A stretch of DNA of 64,000 nucleotides from Formosimonas limnophila (GCF_014652675.1 NZ_BMZG01000009.1:17610-81609), one strand, 5' to 3'; numbered from the stretch's first letter, positions 28,199 to 38,280 are shown. Notes: generated by a model not told the origin, from the sequence alone. A program made the numbers and translations.

Positions 28199-29185
28199 AT
28201 GTCTAAAAACACATTTTTAAAGCCTCGCAACATTTCTGTGGACGCTACGGGTGAGAACAGCGCAAAAGTGGTCTTGGAACCATTTGAGCGTGGTTATGGC
28301 CACACTTTGGGTAACGCATTGCGCCGTGTTTTGTTGTCTTCAATGACCGGCTATGCCGCGACTGAAGTGCAAATCGCGGGTGCTTTGCATGAGTACTCGA
28401 CGTTGGATGGCGTGCAAGAGGATGTGGTTGACATTCTTTTGAATGTTAAAGGCATTGTCTTCAAATTGCACACGCGTGATGACATCACTTTGACTTTGAA
28501 AAAATCAGGTCAAGGCGTTGTTACCGCGGCAGACATCGAAGGTTCGCATGAAGTCGAAATCGTTAACCCTGGCCATGTGATCGCTCACTTGGCTGGTGGC
28601 GAACTCGATATGCAGATTAAGATTGAAAAAGGCCGTGGTTATGTGCCTGGTAACGTACGTGCATTTGCCGATGATCACAGTAAGAAAATTGGCCACATTT
28701 TGTTGGATGCTTCGTTTTCTCCCATCCGCAAAGTGAGTTATGCGGTTGAGTCGGCTCGTGTGGAACAGCGCACGGATTTGGACAAAGTCGTGATGCACAT
28801 TGAAACCAATGGCGTCATTAGCCCAGAAGATGCGGTTCGTCAATCGGCTGGTATTTTGATTGAGCAGTTGTCAGTATTTGCTGATTTGCAAAGTACGGAA
28901 GATTCTGGTGATGCACTGACGCAACGCAGCAATGCGCCACAGTTTGACCCGATTTTACTCCGCCCTGTGGATGAACTCGAGTTGACTGTGCGTTCAGCAA
29001 ATTGCTTGAAAGCGGAAGCGATTCAGTACATCGGCGACTTGGTGCGTCGTTCTGAACAAGATTTGCTCAAAACGCCAAACTTGGGTCGCAAGTCGCTATC
29101 TGAAATCAAAGAAGTGTTGGCTGCTCGCGGCTTGACACTTGGTATGAAATTAGACAACTGGCCGCCTGCTGGTTTAGAGGTTTAA
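28199..29185 (+). CDS. rpoA: DNA-directed RNA polymerase subunit alpha
   Basis: A 328-residue alpha subunit. The N-terminal dimerisation domain carries [20 protein letters not shown]; the C-terminal domain, which binds UP elements and activators, carries [20 protein letters not shown] and [18 protein letters not shown]. An AAAGGAA site precedes the ATG. It is preceded by a hairpin-rich gap and followed by rplQ. Confidence 0.98.
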   Translation: MSKNTFLKPRNISVDATGENSAKVVLEPFERGYGHTLGNALRRVLLSSMTGYAATEVQIAGALHEYSTLDGVQEDVVDILLNVKGIVFKLHTRDDITLTLKKSGQGVVTAADIEGSHEVEIVNPGHVIAHLAGGELDMQIKIEKGRGYVPGNVRAFADDHSKKIGHILLDASFSPIRKVSYAVESARVEQRTDLDKVVMHIETNGVISPEDAVRQSAGILIEQLSVFADLQSTEDSGDALTQRSNAPQFDPILLRPVDELELTVRSANCLKAEAIQYIGDLVRRSEQDLLKTPNLGRKSLSEIKEVLAARGLTLGMKLDNWPPAGLEV

Positions 29186-29192
29186 GGTTGAC

Positions 29193-29220
29193 CCAAGAAA
29201 GTCAATGATGACTTTCTTGG
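29193..29220 (+). repeat. Perfect inverted repeat between rpoA and rplQ
   Basis: A perfect 12-base stem (29193-29204 with 29209-29220) and a four-base loop, seven bases past the rpoA stop, with no T-run. It could protect or process the rpoA 3' end; it is not a classic terminator. Confidence 0.6.
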
Positions 29221-29339
29221 CTTGAGAATTGGGGGTTTTGCTTGGAATGCCCGAGCAAAAGCCTTGATAAAAACAGATACGAGCCCGCCCCTTTGGGATA
29301 GAAGAGCTGAATTTTAGATTATTTTTAAGGATTATTATC

Positions 29340-29711
29340 ATGCGTCATCGTTCAGGTTTACGTAAACTCAATCGCACCAGCAGCCACCGTTTGGCTATGT
29401 TCCGCAACATGTCTGTGTCTTTGTTACAACACGAAGTCATCAAAACGACTTTGCCAAAAGCCAAAGACCTGCGTAAAGTGATTGAGCCATTGATTACTTT
29501 GGGTAAAACCAACAGCTTGTCTAACCAGCGTTTGGCGTTTGATCGCTTGCGTGACAAAGACATCGTCAAAAAATTATTTGATGAACTCGGCCCTCGCTAC
29601 GCAAATCGTCCAGGTGGTTACATCCGTATTTTGAAATGCGGTTACCGTGTGGGTGACAATGCACCAATGGCGTTTGTTGAGTTGGTTGACCGTCCAGAAG
29701 CGGCTGAATAA
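29340..29711 (+). CDS. rplQ: Large-subunit ribosomal protein L17
   Basis: A 123-residue L17 that begins [20 protein letters not shown] and ends with [19 protein letters not shown]. It closes the alpha operon and is followed by a strong terminator. Confidence 0.98.
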   Translation: MRHRSGLRKLNRTSSHRLAMFRNMSVSLLQHEVIKTTLPKAKDLRKVIEPLITLGKTNSLSNQRLAFDRLRDKDIVKKLFDELGPRYANRPGGYIRILKCGYRVGDNAPMAFVELVDRPEAAE

Positions 29712-29728
29712 GTTGTTTTGAGATTGTG

Positions 29729-29760
29729 AAAAACGGATTGATTTATCAATCCGTTTTTTT
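29729..29760 (+). terminator. Terminator after rplQ
   Basis: A 12-base stem (29731-29742 with 29743-29754 region, tight loop) followed by a run of seven T, ending the ribosomal block. Confidence 0.85.
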
Positions 29761-29846
29761 GCGCTCATTCAAAATGGCTCTGTTTGATTTCAAGTAGAAT
29801 AGTATGAATGGGCAAATGCCTGTGATGGTTTGAGAAAGTCAATAAT

Positions 29847-31634
29847 ATGTGGATGGCGTGTTCGCGGTATGTGATGGTTTTTTGCTTGTACTTGGTGGGG
29901 ATTCTTGCATCTGTGGCGAGTGCTCAGAACGCTGGTTTTTTACCGCCTGATCAGGCTTTTGGTTTTTCGGCAAAGATGCAGGGCAGCGAGTCGGTACGTG
30001 TGACTTTTACGATTGCGCCCAACTATTATATGTATCGCGATGAGTTTGCTTTTCGTGTGGTGAGTCCTGATGGTTCGGTGGTGCAAAATGGTGTGGTGAA
30101 GTTGCCCAAAGCAGAAATGAAGTTCGATGAGAACTTTAATAAAGAAATGGCGATTTATCATAATAGCGTCAGCGTGGATGTGCCTGTTCGCAAAATGAAA
30201 GACGCGGAGGGTCTGTTTAAGTTGGTGGTGATTTCGCGTGGTTGTGCTGATAAAGGTTTGTGCTATCCGCCGCGCCAAACGCAAGCGGTATTGACGGCTG
30301 TGGGTGCAGCCAAGAATAGTGTGTCCATTGAGGCTGCGGCACAAAAAACCACGAACCAATCTGAGCAACCATCTACTGATAAAGCTCAGTCGCTTAATGC
30401 TTCCTCATCCATACCTGAAGCACCATCAGCGGTAACGGAACAAAGTGCCTCGATCAGTAGTAGTGCGGCCTCCTCCGAAAGTTCTGCTGCTACACCGACA
30501 TTAGAGTCTGCACGTGCAAACAGCGCACAGTGGGACAGGGCAGCTGGCGTGGACAATACCGCTTATGCGCGCACGATTTTTGAGGGGCGCAATGTGTTTT
30601 ATGCGTTGGCTTTGGTGTTTGGTCTGGGTGTGTTGCTGTCGCTAACGCCTTGCATGTTGCCGATGCTGCCGATTTTATCGACGATTTTGGCTGGGCAAAA
30701 AAACGTCTCTCGGATGAGCGGTTTTTGGTTGGCGGTGGCGTATGTGACTGGTATGGCGGTGGCGTATGCGTTGGTCGGGGTTTTGGTGGCACAGACGGGG
30801 GCGACACTGCATCAGTATCTGCAAAGTCCGTGGGTGCTCTGTGGTTTCTCACTGGTACTGATTTTGCTCGCGTTGTCGATGTTTGATGTGTTTGCGCTGC
30901 AGTTGCCAGAGCGTTGGGTTGGTTGGGTGCAGCGCATGACGGGTTTTGGTCGTCAAGGTTATGTGGGCGCGGCGATATTTGGGGTGGCATCGGCCTTGAT
31001 AGCCTCACCCTGTGTGACCGCGCCGTTGATTGGTTTGATGGCATTCATTGCTCAGACAGGCAATGTGTGGTTGGGTGGCGTGGCGTTGTTGGTACTGGCT
31101 TATGGTATGGGTTTGCCACTGCTGCTGTTGGGGGCTGGTTTGGGGCGTGTTTTACCGAAAAGCGGTTTGTGGATGGTGCGCGTGAAGCAGCTCATTGGTG
31201 TGCTGATGTTGATCGCTGCGTTGTGGATTGCCCAGCCACTGTGGGGGAAATATTGGGAGCGCGCGTGGGGTGAGCCTGCGGTTGAAATGGTGTTTGCGCC
31301 TGCGAGCGATGCAGCGGGTTTGCAAAAAATCATTGAAACGTCGGATAAACCCATTGTGCTTGATTTATACGCTGACTGGTGTCGTTCATGTATTGAGATG
31401 GAGCAGAAGACATTCAGCGATGCACGGGTGCGTGAGCGATTCGCCGATATGACGCTGGTGCGTGTGGATATGACGGCGTTTAATGATGAACATGCCGCCC
31501 TTTTGCAGCGCTTCGGTTTGTATGGACCGCCTGCGGTTTTGGTGCTTGAGCCTTTGACTGGGAAAGAGCGACTGCGCGTGGTGGGTTTTGAGCCACCTGA
31601 TGGATTTTTAAAGCGGTTGGAAATGGTTCGGTGA
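29847..31634 (+). CDS. dsbD: Thiol:disulfide interchange protein DsbD
   Basis: A 595-residue inner-membrane protein that carries reducing power from cytoplasmic thioredoxin to the periplasm. It has a signal peptide (about 1-26), an N-terminal periplasmic domain with its cysteine pair (Cys133 and Cys139 in RGCADKGLCYPP), a Ser/Thr-rich linker (about 160-225), eight membrane segments with the conserved LSLTPCMLPMLP motif, and a C-terminal thioredoxin domain with Cys512-X-X-Cys515 (ADWCRSCIEM). In other Betaproteobacteria dsbD often follows rplQ and cutA; cutA is absent here. Confidence 0.96.
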   Translation: MWMACSRYVMVFCLYLVGILASVASAQNAGFLPPDQAFGFSAKMQGSESVRVTFTIAPNYYMYRDEFAFRVVSPDGSVVQNGVVKLPKAEMKFDENFNKEMAIYHNSVSVDVPVRKMKDAEGLFKLVVISRGCADKGLCYPPRQTQAVLTAVGAAKNSVSIEAAAQKTTNQSEQPSTDKAQSLNASSSIPEAPSAVTEQSASISSSAASSESSAATPTLESARANSAQWDRAAGVDNTAYARTIFEGRNVFYALALVFGLGVLLSLTPCMLPMLPILSTILAGQKNVSRMSGFWLAVAYVTGMAVAYALVGVLVAQTGATLHQYLQSPWVLCGFSLVLILLALSMFDVFALQLPERWVGWVQRMTGFGRQGYVGAAIFGVASALIASPCVTAPLIGLMAFIAQTGNVWLGGVALLVLAYGMGLPLLLLGAGLGRVLPKSGLWMVRVKQLIGVLMLIAALWIAQPLWGKYWERAWGEPAVEMVFAPASDAAGLQKIIETSDKPIVLDLYADWCRSCIEMEQKTFSDARVRERFADMTLVRVDMTAFNDEHAALLQRFGLYGPPAVLVLEPLTGKERLRVVGFEPPDGFLKRLEMVR

Positions 31635-31668
31635 AACAAAAAGGCGCAAATGATGCGCCTTTTTGTTT
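31634..31668. terminator. Bidirectional terminator between dsbD and mgsA
   Basis: A perfect 15-base inverted repeat (31634-31648 with 31654-31668) with A- and T-runs on the outer parts of the arms, between two convergent genes. Confidence 0.85.
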
Positions 31669-31702
31669 GAATGCTTGTCTGCTGTATCGAGACGGGCGTT
31701 TT

Positions 31703-32167
31703 TTACGCTTGATGGCTTGATTCTTTCAATTTCAATGCGCGTTGTCGATAAGTGGTGAAGTCTGGCTGTTGGCGTTCATAACCGCCAGTGAATAACGGAC
31801 TGCTGATGAGAAAGTCAGCGGTGGCGACATTACATGCGCTGGGTATGTTCCACAGGACAGCGAGTCGCAATAAAGCCTTGATGTCTGGGTCGTGTGACAT
31901 CGGCTCAAGTGGATCCCAAAAAAAGATCAACAGGTCAATTTCACCTTCAACAATCTTGGCACCGATTTGTTGGTCACCGCCGAGAGGGCCGCTTTGAAAA
32001 CACGTCACAGAAAATCCCAGTCTGTCCTGTAGCAATTGACCGGTTGTGCCTGTGGCGTAGAATTGATGAGTTTGCAGGCTTTTTTGGTTGTATGCACACC
32101 AGTCGAGAAGGTCTTGTTTCTTGTTGTCGTGTGCGATGAGCGCAATTTTTTTGGCGAGCTGATTCAT
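31703..32167 (-). CDS. mgsA: Methylglyoxal synthase
   Basis: A 154-residue enzyme that converts dihydroxyacetone phosphate to methylglyoxal and phosphate. Catalytic residues known from E. coli are conserved with a constant offset: His13 (IAHDNKK), Asp65 (SGPLGGDQQIG), His92 and Asp95 (DPLEPMSHDPDIKALLR). Methylglyoxal synthesis relieves sugar-phosphate stress when phosphate is scarce, and the gene shares its upstream region with a Pho-box promoter driving phoX. The glyoxalase gloA is also in this window, about 31 kb away. Confidence 0.96.
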   Translation of the reverse strand: MNQLAKKIALIAHDNKKQDLLDWCAYNQKSLQTHQFYATGTTGQLLQDRLGFSVTCFQSGPLGGDQQIGAKIVEGEIDLLIFFWDPLEPMSHDPDIKALLRLAVLWNIPSACNVATADFLISSPLFTGGYERQQPDFTTYRQRALKLKESSHQA

Positions 32168-32214
32168 TATTTAAATCCTGTTATATGACAATCTGATGAC
32201 GTTTGAGGTCGGTT

Positions 32215-32270
32215 GTGTCATGAAATGGTGATGAAGTTGTCACGGGTTTTTCATGTGGGTTTTTTATAGT
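32215..32270 (+). promoter_or_regulatory. Tandem Pho box and promoter of phoX
   Basis: Four seven-base half-sites lie in exact 11-base steps: GTGTCAT (32215), TGGTGAT (32226), TTGTCAC (32237) and TTTTCAT (32248), each separated by four bases. Ten bases after the last comes TATAGT (32265-32270), a -10 element. This is the known layout of PhoB-activated promoters, in which the Pho box replaces the -35. The second half-site is weak. It lies 38 bases before the phoX ATG and about 50 bases upstream of mgsA on the other strand. Confidence 0.75.
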
Positions 32271-32307
32271 CTCATTTGTTTATTACACAACTCAAAGGGG
32301 ACTTGAC

Positions 32308-34512
32308 ATGAACACCACGACTGACATCATAGACTTTAATGATGAAAATTCCAATACAACATACAACAGCACGTTCGCTGAGATTTTGCATGCACGCGTT
32401 AGCCGTCGTGATGTATTGCGTACTGGTGTTGCATTGGCAGGAGCCGCGACAGTAGCTGGCTTGCCATTAGAGGCATCAGCTCAGTCGGTAAAAACCGCTC
32501 AAAAGCTATTGGGCTTTAAGGCGGTACCAAAGAGTCGTGCCGACTCGGTCTTGGTGCCAGCAGGTTATACGGCATCAGTCATTTATGCGCTGGGCGATCC
32601 TCTTAGTGCAGACATACCTGCGTACAAAAATGATGGCACGGATATGGATTTTGACAAGCGTGCGGGTGACCATCACGATGGTATGGAGTGGTTCGGCTTG
32701 GATGCCAATGGTCAACCTTCGACGAGTGCTACGACACGTGGACTGCTTGCTATGAATCATGAAGCCACCACTGATGAAAAACTCTCATCATTTTTTATTC
32801 ATGCAGATGGTGGCACATCCACATTGCCTCGCCCAGCGGTTGAAGTTGACAAAGAGTTGGCCATTCATGGTCTATCCTTTGTTGAGGTTCGCTCTGAGCG
32901 CGGGCAGTGGCGTACGATCCAAAACTCACCGTTGAATCGACGTGTCACACAACTAACACCTGTTGAGATTTCAGGTCCAGCACGCGGTCATGCACTCATG
33001 GTGACCAAATACTCTCCAAATGGTACGAAAACACGTGGGACATTAAACAACTGCGGCACAGGCAGCACACCGTGGGGCACGATGCTTTCAGGCGAAGAAA
33101 ACTGGTACGGTTATTTCAACCGCAGCGCGAATGATGATGCCGCTCGTGGTGATAAAAGCGTTATCGCCCTGAATCGTTATGGACGCAAACAAGGCGAAGC
33201 CTCCCGCCATGGTTGGGAAAGCGCGGGCACAGACGACAAGTACGTGCGCTGGAATAACAGCAAAATTGGCAGCAGTGTTGATGGCTCTGATGACTACCGC
33301 AACGAGATGAACACTTTTGGCTACATCGTTGAAGTGGATCCGTACAATCCGACACGGATGGTGAAAAAACGCACAGGTTTGGGTCGATTCGCTCACGAAT
33401 CGGCGGCTTATAGCATTCCGAAAGCGCGTCAACCACTGCGCTTTTACATGGGTGATGATGCGCGCAACGAGTACATTTACAAATGGGTGACAAAAGAGTT
33501 GTGGAATCCCGCCGATGCGACAGCCGCAGATCGACTCGCCATCGGTGACAAATACTTGGATCATGGTACGTTGTATGTGGCGAAGTTTGATGCCTCTGGC
33601 CGTGGTGAATGGATTGAGTTGACCATGGATAACCCGACAGTTGCCAACTACAGCAAATACAAATTTGCCGATCAGGCAGACATCTGTGTCAACGCTCGCC
33701 TCGCCGCTGACGCCGTTGGCGCCACGAAAATGGATCGCCCAGAGTGGAATGGTGTGCACCCTGTCACTGGTGAAGTGTATTTCACTCTAACCAATAACAG
33801 TAACCGCACCATCAATCCAGACCCTGAGAAAAAAGCCCAGCTGATGCCCGATGCTGCGAACCCACGTGCCTATACGGACATGAAAAAGGACAAAGCGCAA
33901 ACAGGCAATCCGAATGGCCACATTCTTCGCTTGCGTGAAAATGGCGGTCGCGGCAAGCCGACGTTTACATGGGATGTTTATTTGTTTGGTGCAGAGGCGA
34001 TTGCTGATGCGAAAAGCATCAACCTGTCTGGTTTGACGGAGGATCAAGATTTCTCAAGTCCAGATGGCATCGCTTTCAGCCGCCGTACAGGCTTGTGCTG
34101 GATTCAAACTGATGATGGCGCATACACGGATGCTTCAAACTGCATGATGCTCGCTGCCATACCTGGCCGTGTGGGCGATGGCGAAAAAGTCACGCTTAAC
34201 CACACCAAGGCAGATGGCACGGTGGTGCCTGTCACGACATTTGTGGGCAAAAAGCCGACCGACATGAGCTTAAAGCGTTTCCTTGTGGGGCCGAAAGATT
34301 GTGAAATCACAGGTTTTTGCGAAACACCTGATGGCAAAACCATTTTCGTCAATATCCAACACCCTGGCGAGGGCACCAAGCAAGCCGACATTGCAGACCC
34401 GAGCAAATACACCAGCCAATGGCCAGCCAACGCAGGTTACGGTGCAGGTAAACGGCCGCGTTCAGCCACAATCGTCATCACCAAAAATGATGGTGGGGTG
34501 ATTGGTAGTTAA
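32308..34512 (+). CDS. phoX: PhoX-type alkaline phosphatase, Tat-exported
   Basis: A 734-residue protein of the PhoX/DUF839 family, calcium- and iron-dependent phosphomonoesterases of the periplasm. The twin-arginine signal VSRRDVLRTGVALAGAATVA lies at about residues 31-50, after the conserved leader in which PhoX proteins carry FAEILHARVSRR. Family motifs include GLLAMNHEATTDE, NNCGTGSTPWGTMLSGEENW, GRFAHESA, FYMGDDARNEYIYKWV and SSPDGIAFSRRTGLCWIQTD. A GGGGAC site precedes the ATG. The Pho-box promoter upstream supports induction by phosphate starvation. Confidence 0.95.
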   Translation: MNTTTDIIDFNDENSNTTYNSTFAEILHARVSRRDVLRTGVALAGAATVAGLPLEASAQSVKTAQKLLGFKAVPKSRADSVLVPAGYTASVIYALGDPLSADIPAYKNDGTDMDFDKRAGDHHDGMEWFGLDANGQPSTSATTRGLLAMNHEATTDEKLSSFFIHADGGTSTLPRPAVEVDKELAIHGLSFVEVRSERGQWRTIQNSPLNRRVTQLTPVEISGPARGHALMVTKYSPNGTKTRGTLNNCGTGSTPWGTMLSGEENWYGYFNRSANDDAARGDKSVIALNRYGRKQGEASRHGWESAGTDDKYVRWNNSKIGSSVDGSDDYRNEMNTFGYIVEVDPYNPTRMVKKRTGLGRFAHESAAYSIPKARQPLRFYMGDDARNEYIYKWVTKELWNPADATAADRLAIGDKYLDHGTLYVAKFDASGRGEWIELTMDNPTVANYSKYKFADQADICVNARLAADAVGATKMDRPEWNGVHPVTGEVYFTLTNNSNRTINPDPEKKAQLMPDAANPRAYTDMKKDKAQTGNPNGHILRLRENGGRGKPTFTWDVYLFGAEAIADAKSINLSGLTEDQDFSSPDGIAFSRRTGLCWIQTDDGAYTDASNCMMLAAIPGRVGDGEKVTLNHTKADGTVVPVTTFVGKKPTDMSLKRFLVGPKDCEITGFCETPDGKTIFVNIQHPGEGTKQADIADPSKYTSQWPANAGYGAGKRPRSATIVITKNDGGVIGS

Positions 34513-34542
34513 CCAATCTTCACGTCTCCAAGTGACATTCAC

Positions 34543-34568
34543 ACGGCGCTCTATGAGCGCCGTTTTTT
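34543..34568 (+). terminator. Terminator after phoX
   Basis: A seven-base GC-rich stem (34544-34550 with 34556-34562) followed by six T, 31 bases after the phoX stop. Confidence 0.8.
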
Positions 34569-34617
34569 ACCTAAACAATTGATGCGAAGATTTGCTGAAA
34601 AGTCTCAGGCAACGTCA

Positions 34618-35418
34618 TCACATCGTCATTTTGTACAACATTTGCAACCCCAAACCAATCAACATCACTGCGAAAAGACGTTTTAGGGTGTAAATATTCC
34701 AGCGTTGCGCCATGCGTGCGCCAAGCGGGGCGACCAGAAAGCTTGTGGCCACTATACCCACGACAGCAGGCCAATAAATGTAAGCGAAAGTATGGGGAGG
34801 TAAATGAGGGACATTATGTGCTGTGATCAAATAGCTGATGACACCCCCGACAGCGATCGGGAAACCCAATGCTGCAGACGTACCCATCGCCAAACGGGCA
34901 TTAATGTTGCACCAAATCATGAATGGCACAGAGATGAAGCCACCGCCTGCAGAAATTAATGTTGAAAAAATGCCGATACCATTACCAACGCCAAACATTG
35001 TGGGGGTGTTGGGGAGGGTTCTGCTGGGTTTGGGTTGTTTATTGGCCAGCATTGAATAGGCGGTATAGAATGTGAACAACACAAATACCACGCGCAAAGG
35101 TATGACAGGAAGCACATTGACCAATTGAGCACCGATGAGCGTACCGAGCAAAATGCCGGGCAAAAAGCGCTTAACCACATCCCAATGAACATTATCATGC
35201 TTTGCGTGTGAGCGCATACTCGCAAATGCGGTGAAAGATATGGCGGTTGTGGATGTGGCAAGGGCGATTTTGTGCAGGTCTGGATGATGTAATCCTTGAG
35301 CCTGGAGTAAGAGTGTGAGAATCGGTACGGTGATGAGGCCGCCGCCGACACCGAGCAATCCCGCCAAAAATCCGACCACACAGCCGAGTAGGGGGTAAGC
35401 GAGCCAGAGAATATCCAT
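34618..35418 (-). CDS. TauE/SafE (TSUP) family permease
   Basis: A 266-residue membrane protein with about eight segments and the two repeated TSUP motifs: VGFLAGLLGVGGGLITVPIL near the N-terminus and GIFSTLISAGGGFISVPFMI in the second half. Family members export sulfite, sulfoacetate or other organic anions; the substrate here cannot be told. A 23-base palindrome lies 20 bases upstream of its ATG, and a 6S RNA candidate lies just beyond on the same strand. Confidence 0.92.
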   Translation of the reverse strand: MDILWLAYPLLGCVVGFLAGLLGVGGGLITVPILTLLLQAQGLHHPDLHKIALATSTTAISFTAFASMRSHAKHDNVHWDVVKRFLPGILLGTLIGAQLVNVLPVIPLRVVFVLFTFYTAYSMLANKQPKPSRTLPNTPTMFGVGNGIGIFSTLISAGGGFISVPFMIWCNINARLAMGTSAALGFPIAVGGVISYLITAHNVPHLPPHTFAYIYWPAVVGIVATSFLVAPLGARMAQRWNIYTLKRLFAVMLIGLGLQMLYKMTM

Positions 35419-35438
35419 GGTTTTTCCGTTAAACGAAG

Positions 35439-35461
35439 CGAGCGACTCAGTGAGTCGCTCG
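35439..35461. repeat. Perfect palindrome in the leader of the TauE-type gene
   Basis: Two 11-base arms (35439-35449 and 35451-35461) around a single central base. On the plus strand it is followed by ATTTTTG and would act as a terminator; on the minus strand it lies between the 6S RNA candidate and the permease ATG and could limit read-through. Confidence 0.65.
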
Positions 35462-35504
35462 ATTTTTGTTTGGAAAAAAGCAGTATTGACTTTTTTCGTC
35501 TAAT

Positions 35505-35686
35505 TAGTGCCCCCGTGCCATACGTTCAGCCGAACCCTTGAACCTGGCGGTTCAGGGCGCTACAAGCAATTAAACTTCGGGTTCATCTGACAGAGAGACG
35601 CTCACGCCCGTTTAATGATGTTTTGTAGCTCATAATGCATATTGGTCCAAAGAGTAATGGCTTCATCGCGTATGGCTCAGGTAGCG
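35505..35686 (-). ncRNA. ssrS: 6S RNA candidate
   Basis: About 180 bases on the minus strand that fold into one long, interrupted rod. The closing stem pairs 35669-35676 with 35517-35524 (GCCATACG/CGTATGGC). The inner stem pairs GTTTAAT and TTGTAGC-type arms around 35610-35629 with 35559-35574. Between them is a large open bubble whose 3' strand holds the hairpin CCCTGAACC-gcca-GGTTCAAGGG, closely like CCTTGAACC-aag-GGTTCAAGGG in E. coli 6S RNA and in the same place just before the closing stem. A TACAAT -10 element at 35697-35692 predicts a start near 35685 and a length near the usual 180-190. 6S RNA binds sigma70 RNA polymerase in stationary phase. No covariance search was possible. Confidence 0.68.
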
Positions 35687-35911
35687 ATGTCATTGTAGCG
35701 CAATTGTTTGGTGGGTAAGTGGTCTTTTTGTTATCTAAGGACGATTCTCTGGATCGTTCACATGAGGGAATAATGATTGAAAAGTGGATTTTAGTGATGA
35801 GAAAAACTTTGCGCCTGGTGCGCTGAAAAGCCCATCAAATATATGTGAGCGGCTAAATTTTAGGGTATCATTATGGGCTTATGCGCGCGCATTCTTGCCG
35901 CACTTATTTGA

Positions 35912-37063
<1,152 letters not shown>

Positions 37064-37119
37064 TTTAGTGATTTCATTCAGCGTGATGAGTCTGTCACGA
37101 TTTTTCTTTTTGGTCATTG

Positions 37120-37150
37120 AATGAGTTCTTTGCTTAAGAGCTCATTTTTC
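37120..37150 (+). terminator. Terminator-like hairpin between mreB and mreC
   Basis: An 11-base-pair stem (37120-37130 with 37136-37146, one G-U pair), five-base loop, then TTTTC. It would partly end transcription after mreB, giving more MreB than MreC, MreD, PBP2 and RodA. Confidence 0.55.
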
Positions 37151-37188
37151 TAAAGGTTTCCAGAAACTTCTCAAATGCGCCCTGTTTT

Positions 37189-38280
37189 ATGAAAAAAGAC
37201 TACCAACTCTTTCGGCGCACCACACCTGTGTGGTTGCGCCTCGTTTTTGCCACTGTCTTGGCGCTGGCTCTGATGATGGTTGACGGCCAAGATCGGCGGC
37301 TTAAAGTGGTTCGCGGTGTAGTGAAAACATTTGTGTCGCCCATTCAAAGTGGTTTGCAGTCAACCAAACAGTGGGTTTCGGATAGTTTTTTTTATGTGTA
37401 TAACATTGAAAAGCTGGCCACTGAAAACCAAAGTTTGAAAGTGGCTGAACAGTCACAAGCGGCTCGAATTGCTCAACTGGCCCAATTGGAAACAGACAAT
37501 GCCCTGCTGCGCGAGCAGCTTGGGCTTAAGCAGTCAACGAGTACGCCGAGCATTGCAGCTGAGGTATTGTATCAAGTGGTTGACCCATATGCACGCAAAT
37601 TAGTGCTCAATAAAGGCAGTAGCGACGGTGTTCAGCTCGGCCAGCCTGTGGTGACTGCCGATGGTTTGATTGGTCAAATCACCGATGTCACGTCTGTTTC
37701 TAGTGAGTTGACTTTGGTTTTAGACACCAAAATCAATGTGCCCGTACAAATCAAACGCATGGTCGAGCCAGCGACCTCGGCTGTGATTAACTCAGCCACG
37801 CCTGTTGATGTATCTGCTTCTGCCACAAACAGCCAAACTGGTGCGGCGACAGACCCTTCTTCGCCACAGACATCGGACAACGTACAAAAACCGGCAATGA
37901 AGCAGGATAGTGGCTTGGTACGAGGCTTGATTTCGGGCGATAAGCGCGAAGGTTATTTGGCATTGCGATTCTTTGTGCCTCAGGTGGATATCAGAGAAGG
38001 TGATTTGTTGGTCACCTCTGGACTTGATGGTTTGTACCCAGCTGGGTTGGCGGTGGGGCGAGTGGCGTCTGTTGAAAAGTCAGGCGATGATGAACGTTCA
38101 AATATCACTGTTGTGCCGACGACCAAAGGCATGGCCGCGCGTTTTGTTTTGATTTTGCAGGTAGTAGATGCGAGTGCGCGCAAGGATTACGCCGATGCCC
38201 AAAGTGCCAAGGCACAAGACACTGCCGTGCCCACGACGCTGGGTGAGCGCCGTCGCACTGAAACATTGGGGAATAAATAA
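37189..38280 (+). CDS. mreC: Rod-shape-determining protein MreC
   Basis: A 363-residue bitopic periplasmic protein that links MreB to PBP2. One membrane segment (about 17-33) is followed by a coiled coil (about 70-110, NIEKLATENQSLKVAEQSQA) and the double beta-barrel domain (YARKLVLNKGSSDGV, then GDLLVTSGLDGLYPAGLAVG). A low-complexity Ser/Thr/Ala insertion lies at about 205-235 between the barrels. The mreD start overlaps its stop. Confidence 0.96.
   Translation: MKKDYQLFRRTTPVWLRLVFATVLALALMMVDGQDRRLKVVRGVVKTFVSPIQSGLQSTKQWVSDSFFYVYNIEKLATENQSLKVAEQSQAARIAQLAQLETDNALLREQLGLKQSTSTPSIAAEVLYQVVDPYARKLVLNKGSSDGVQLGQPVVTADGLIGQITDVTSVSSELTLVLDTKINVPVQIKRMVEPATSAVINSATPVDVSASATNSQTGAATDPSSPQTSDNVQKPAMKQDSGLVRGLISGDKREGYLALRFFVPQVDIREGDLLVTSGLDGLYPAGLAVGRVASVEKSGDDERSNITVVPTTKGMAARFVLILQVVDASARKDYADAQSAKAQDTAVPTTLGERRRTETLGNK

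Noticed and set aside
33088-33759. 223-codon open frame on the minus strand inside phoX
   Set aside because: It lies wholly within a clear PhoX gene, has no ribosome-binding site and resembles no protein; it is a shadow frame.
35500-35690. 6S RNA read from the plus strand
   Set aside because: The fold is symmetric, but only the minus strand puts the GAACC/GGTTC hairpin on the 3' side of the bubble as in E. coli and has a correctly placed -10 element.
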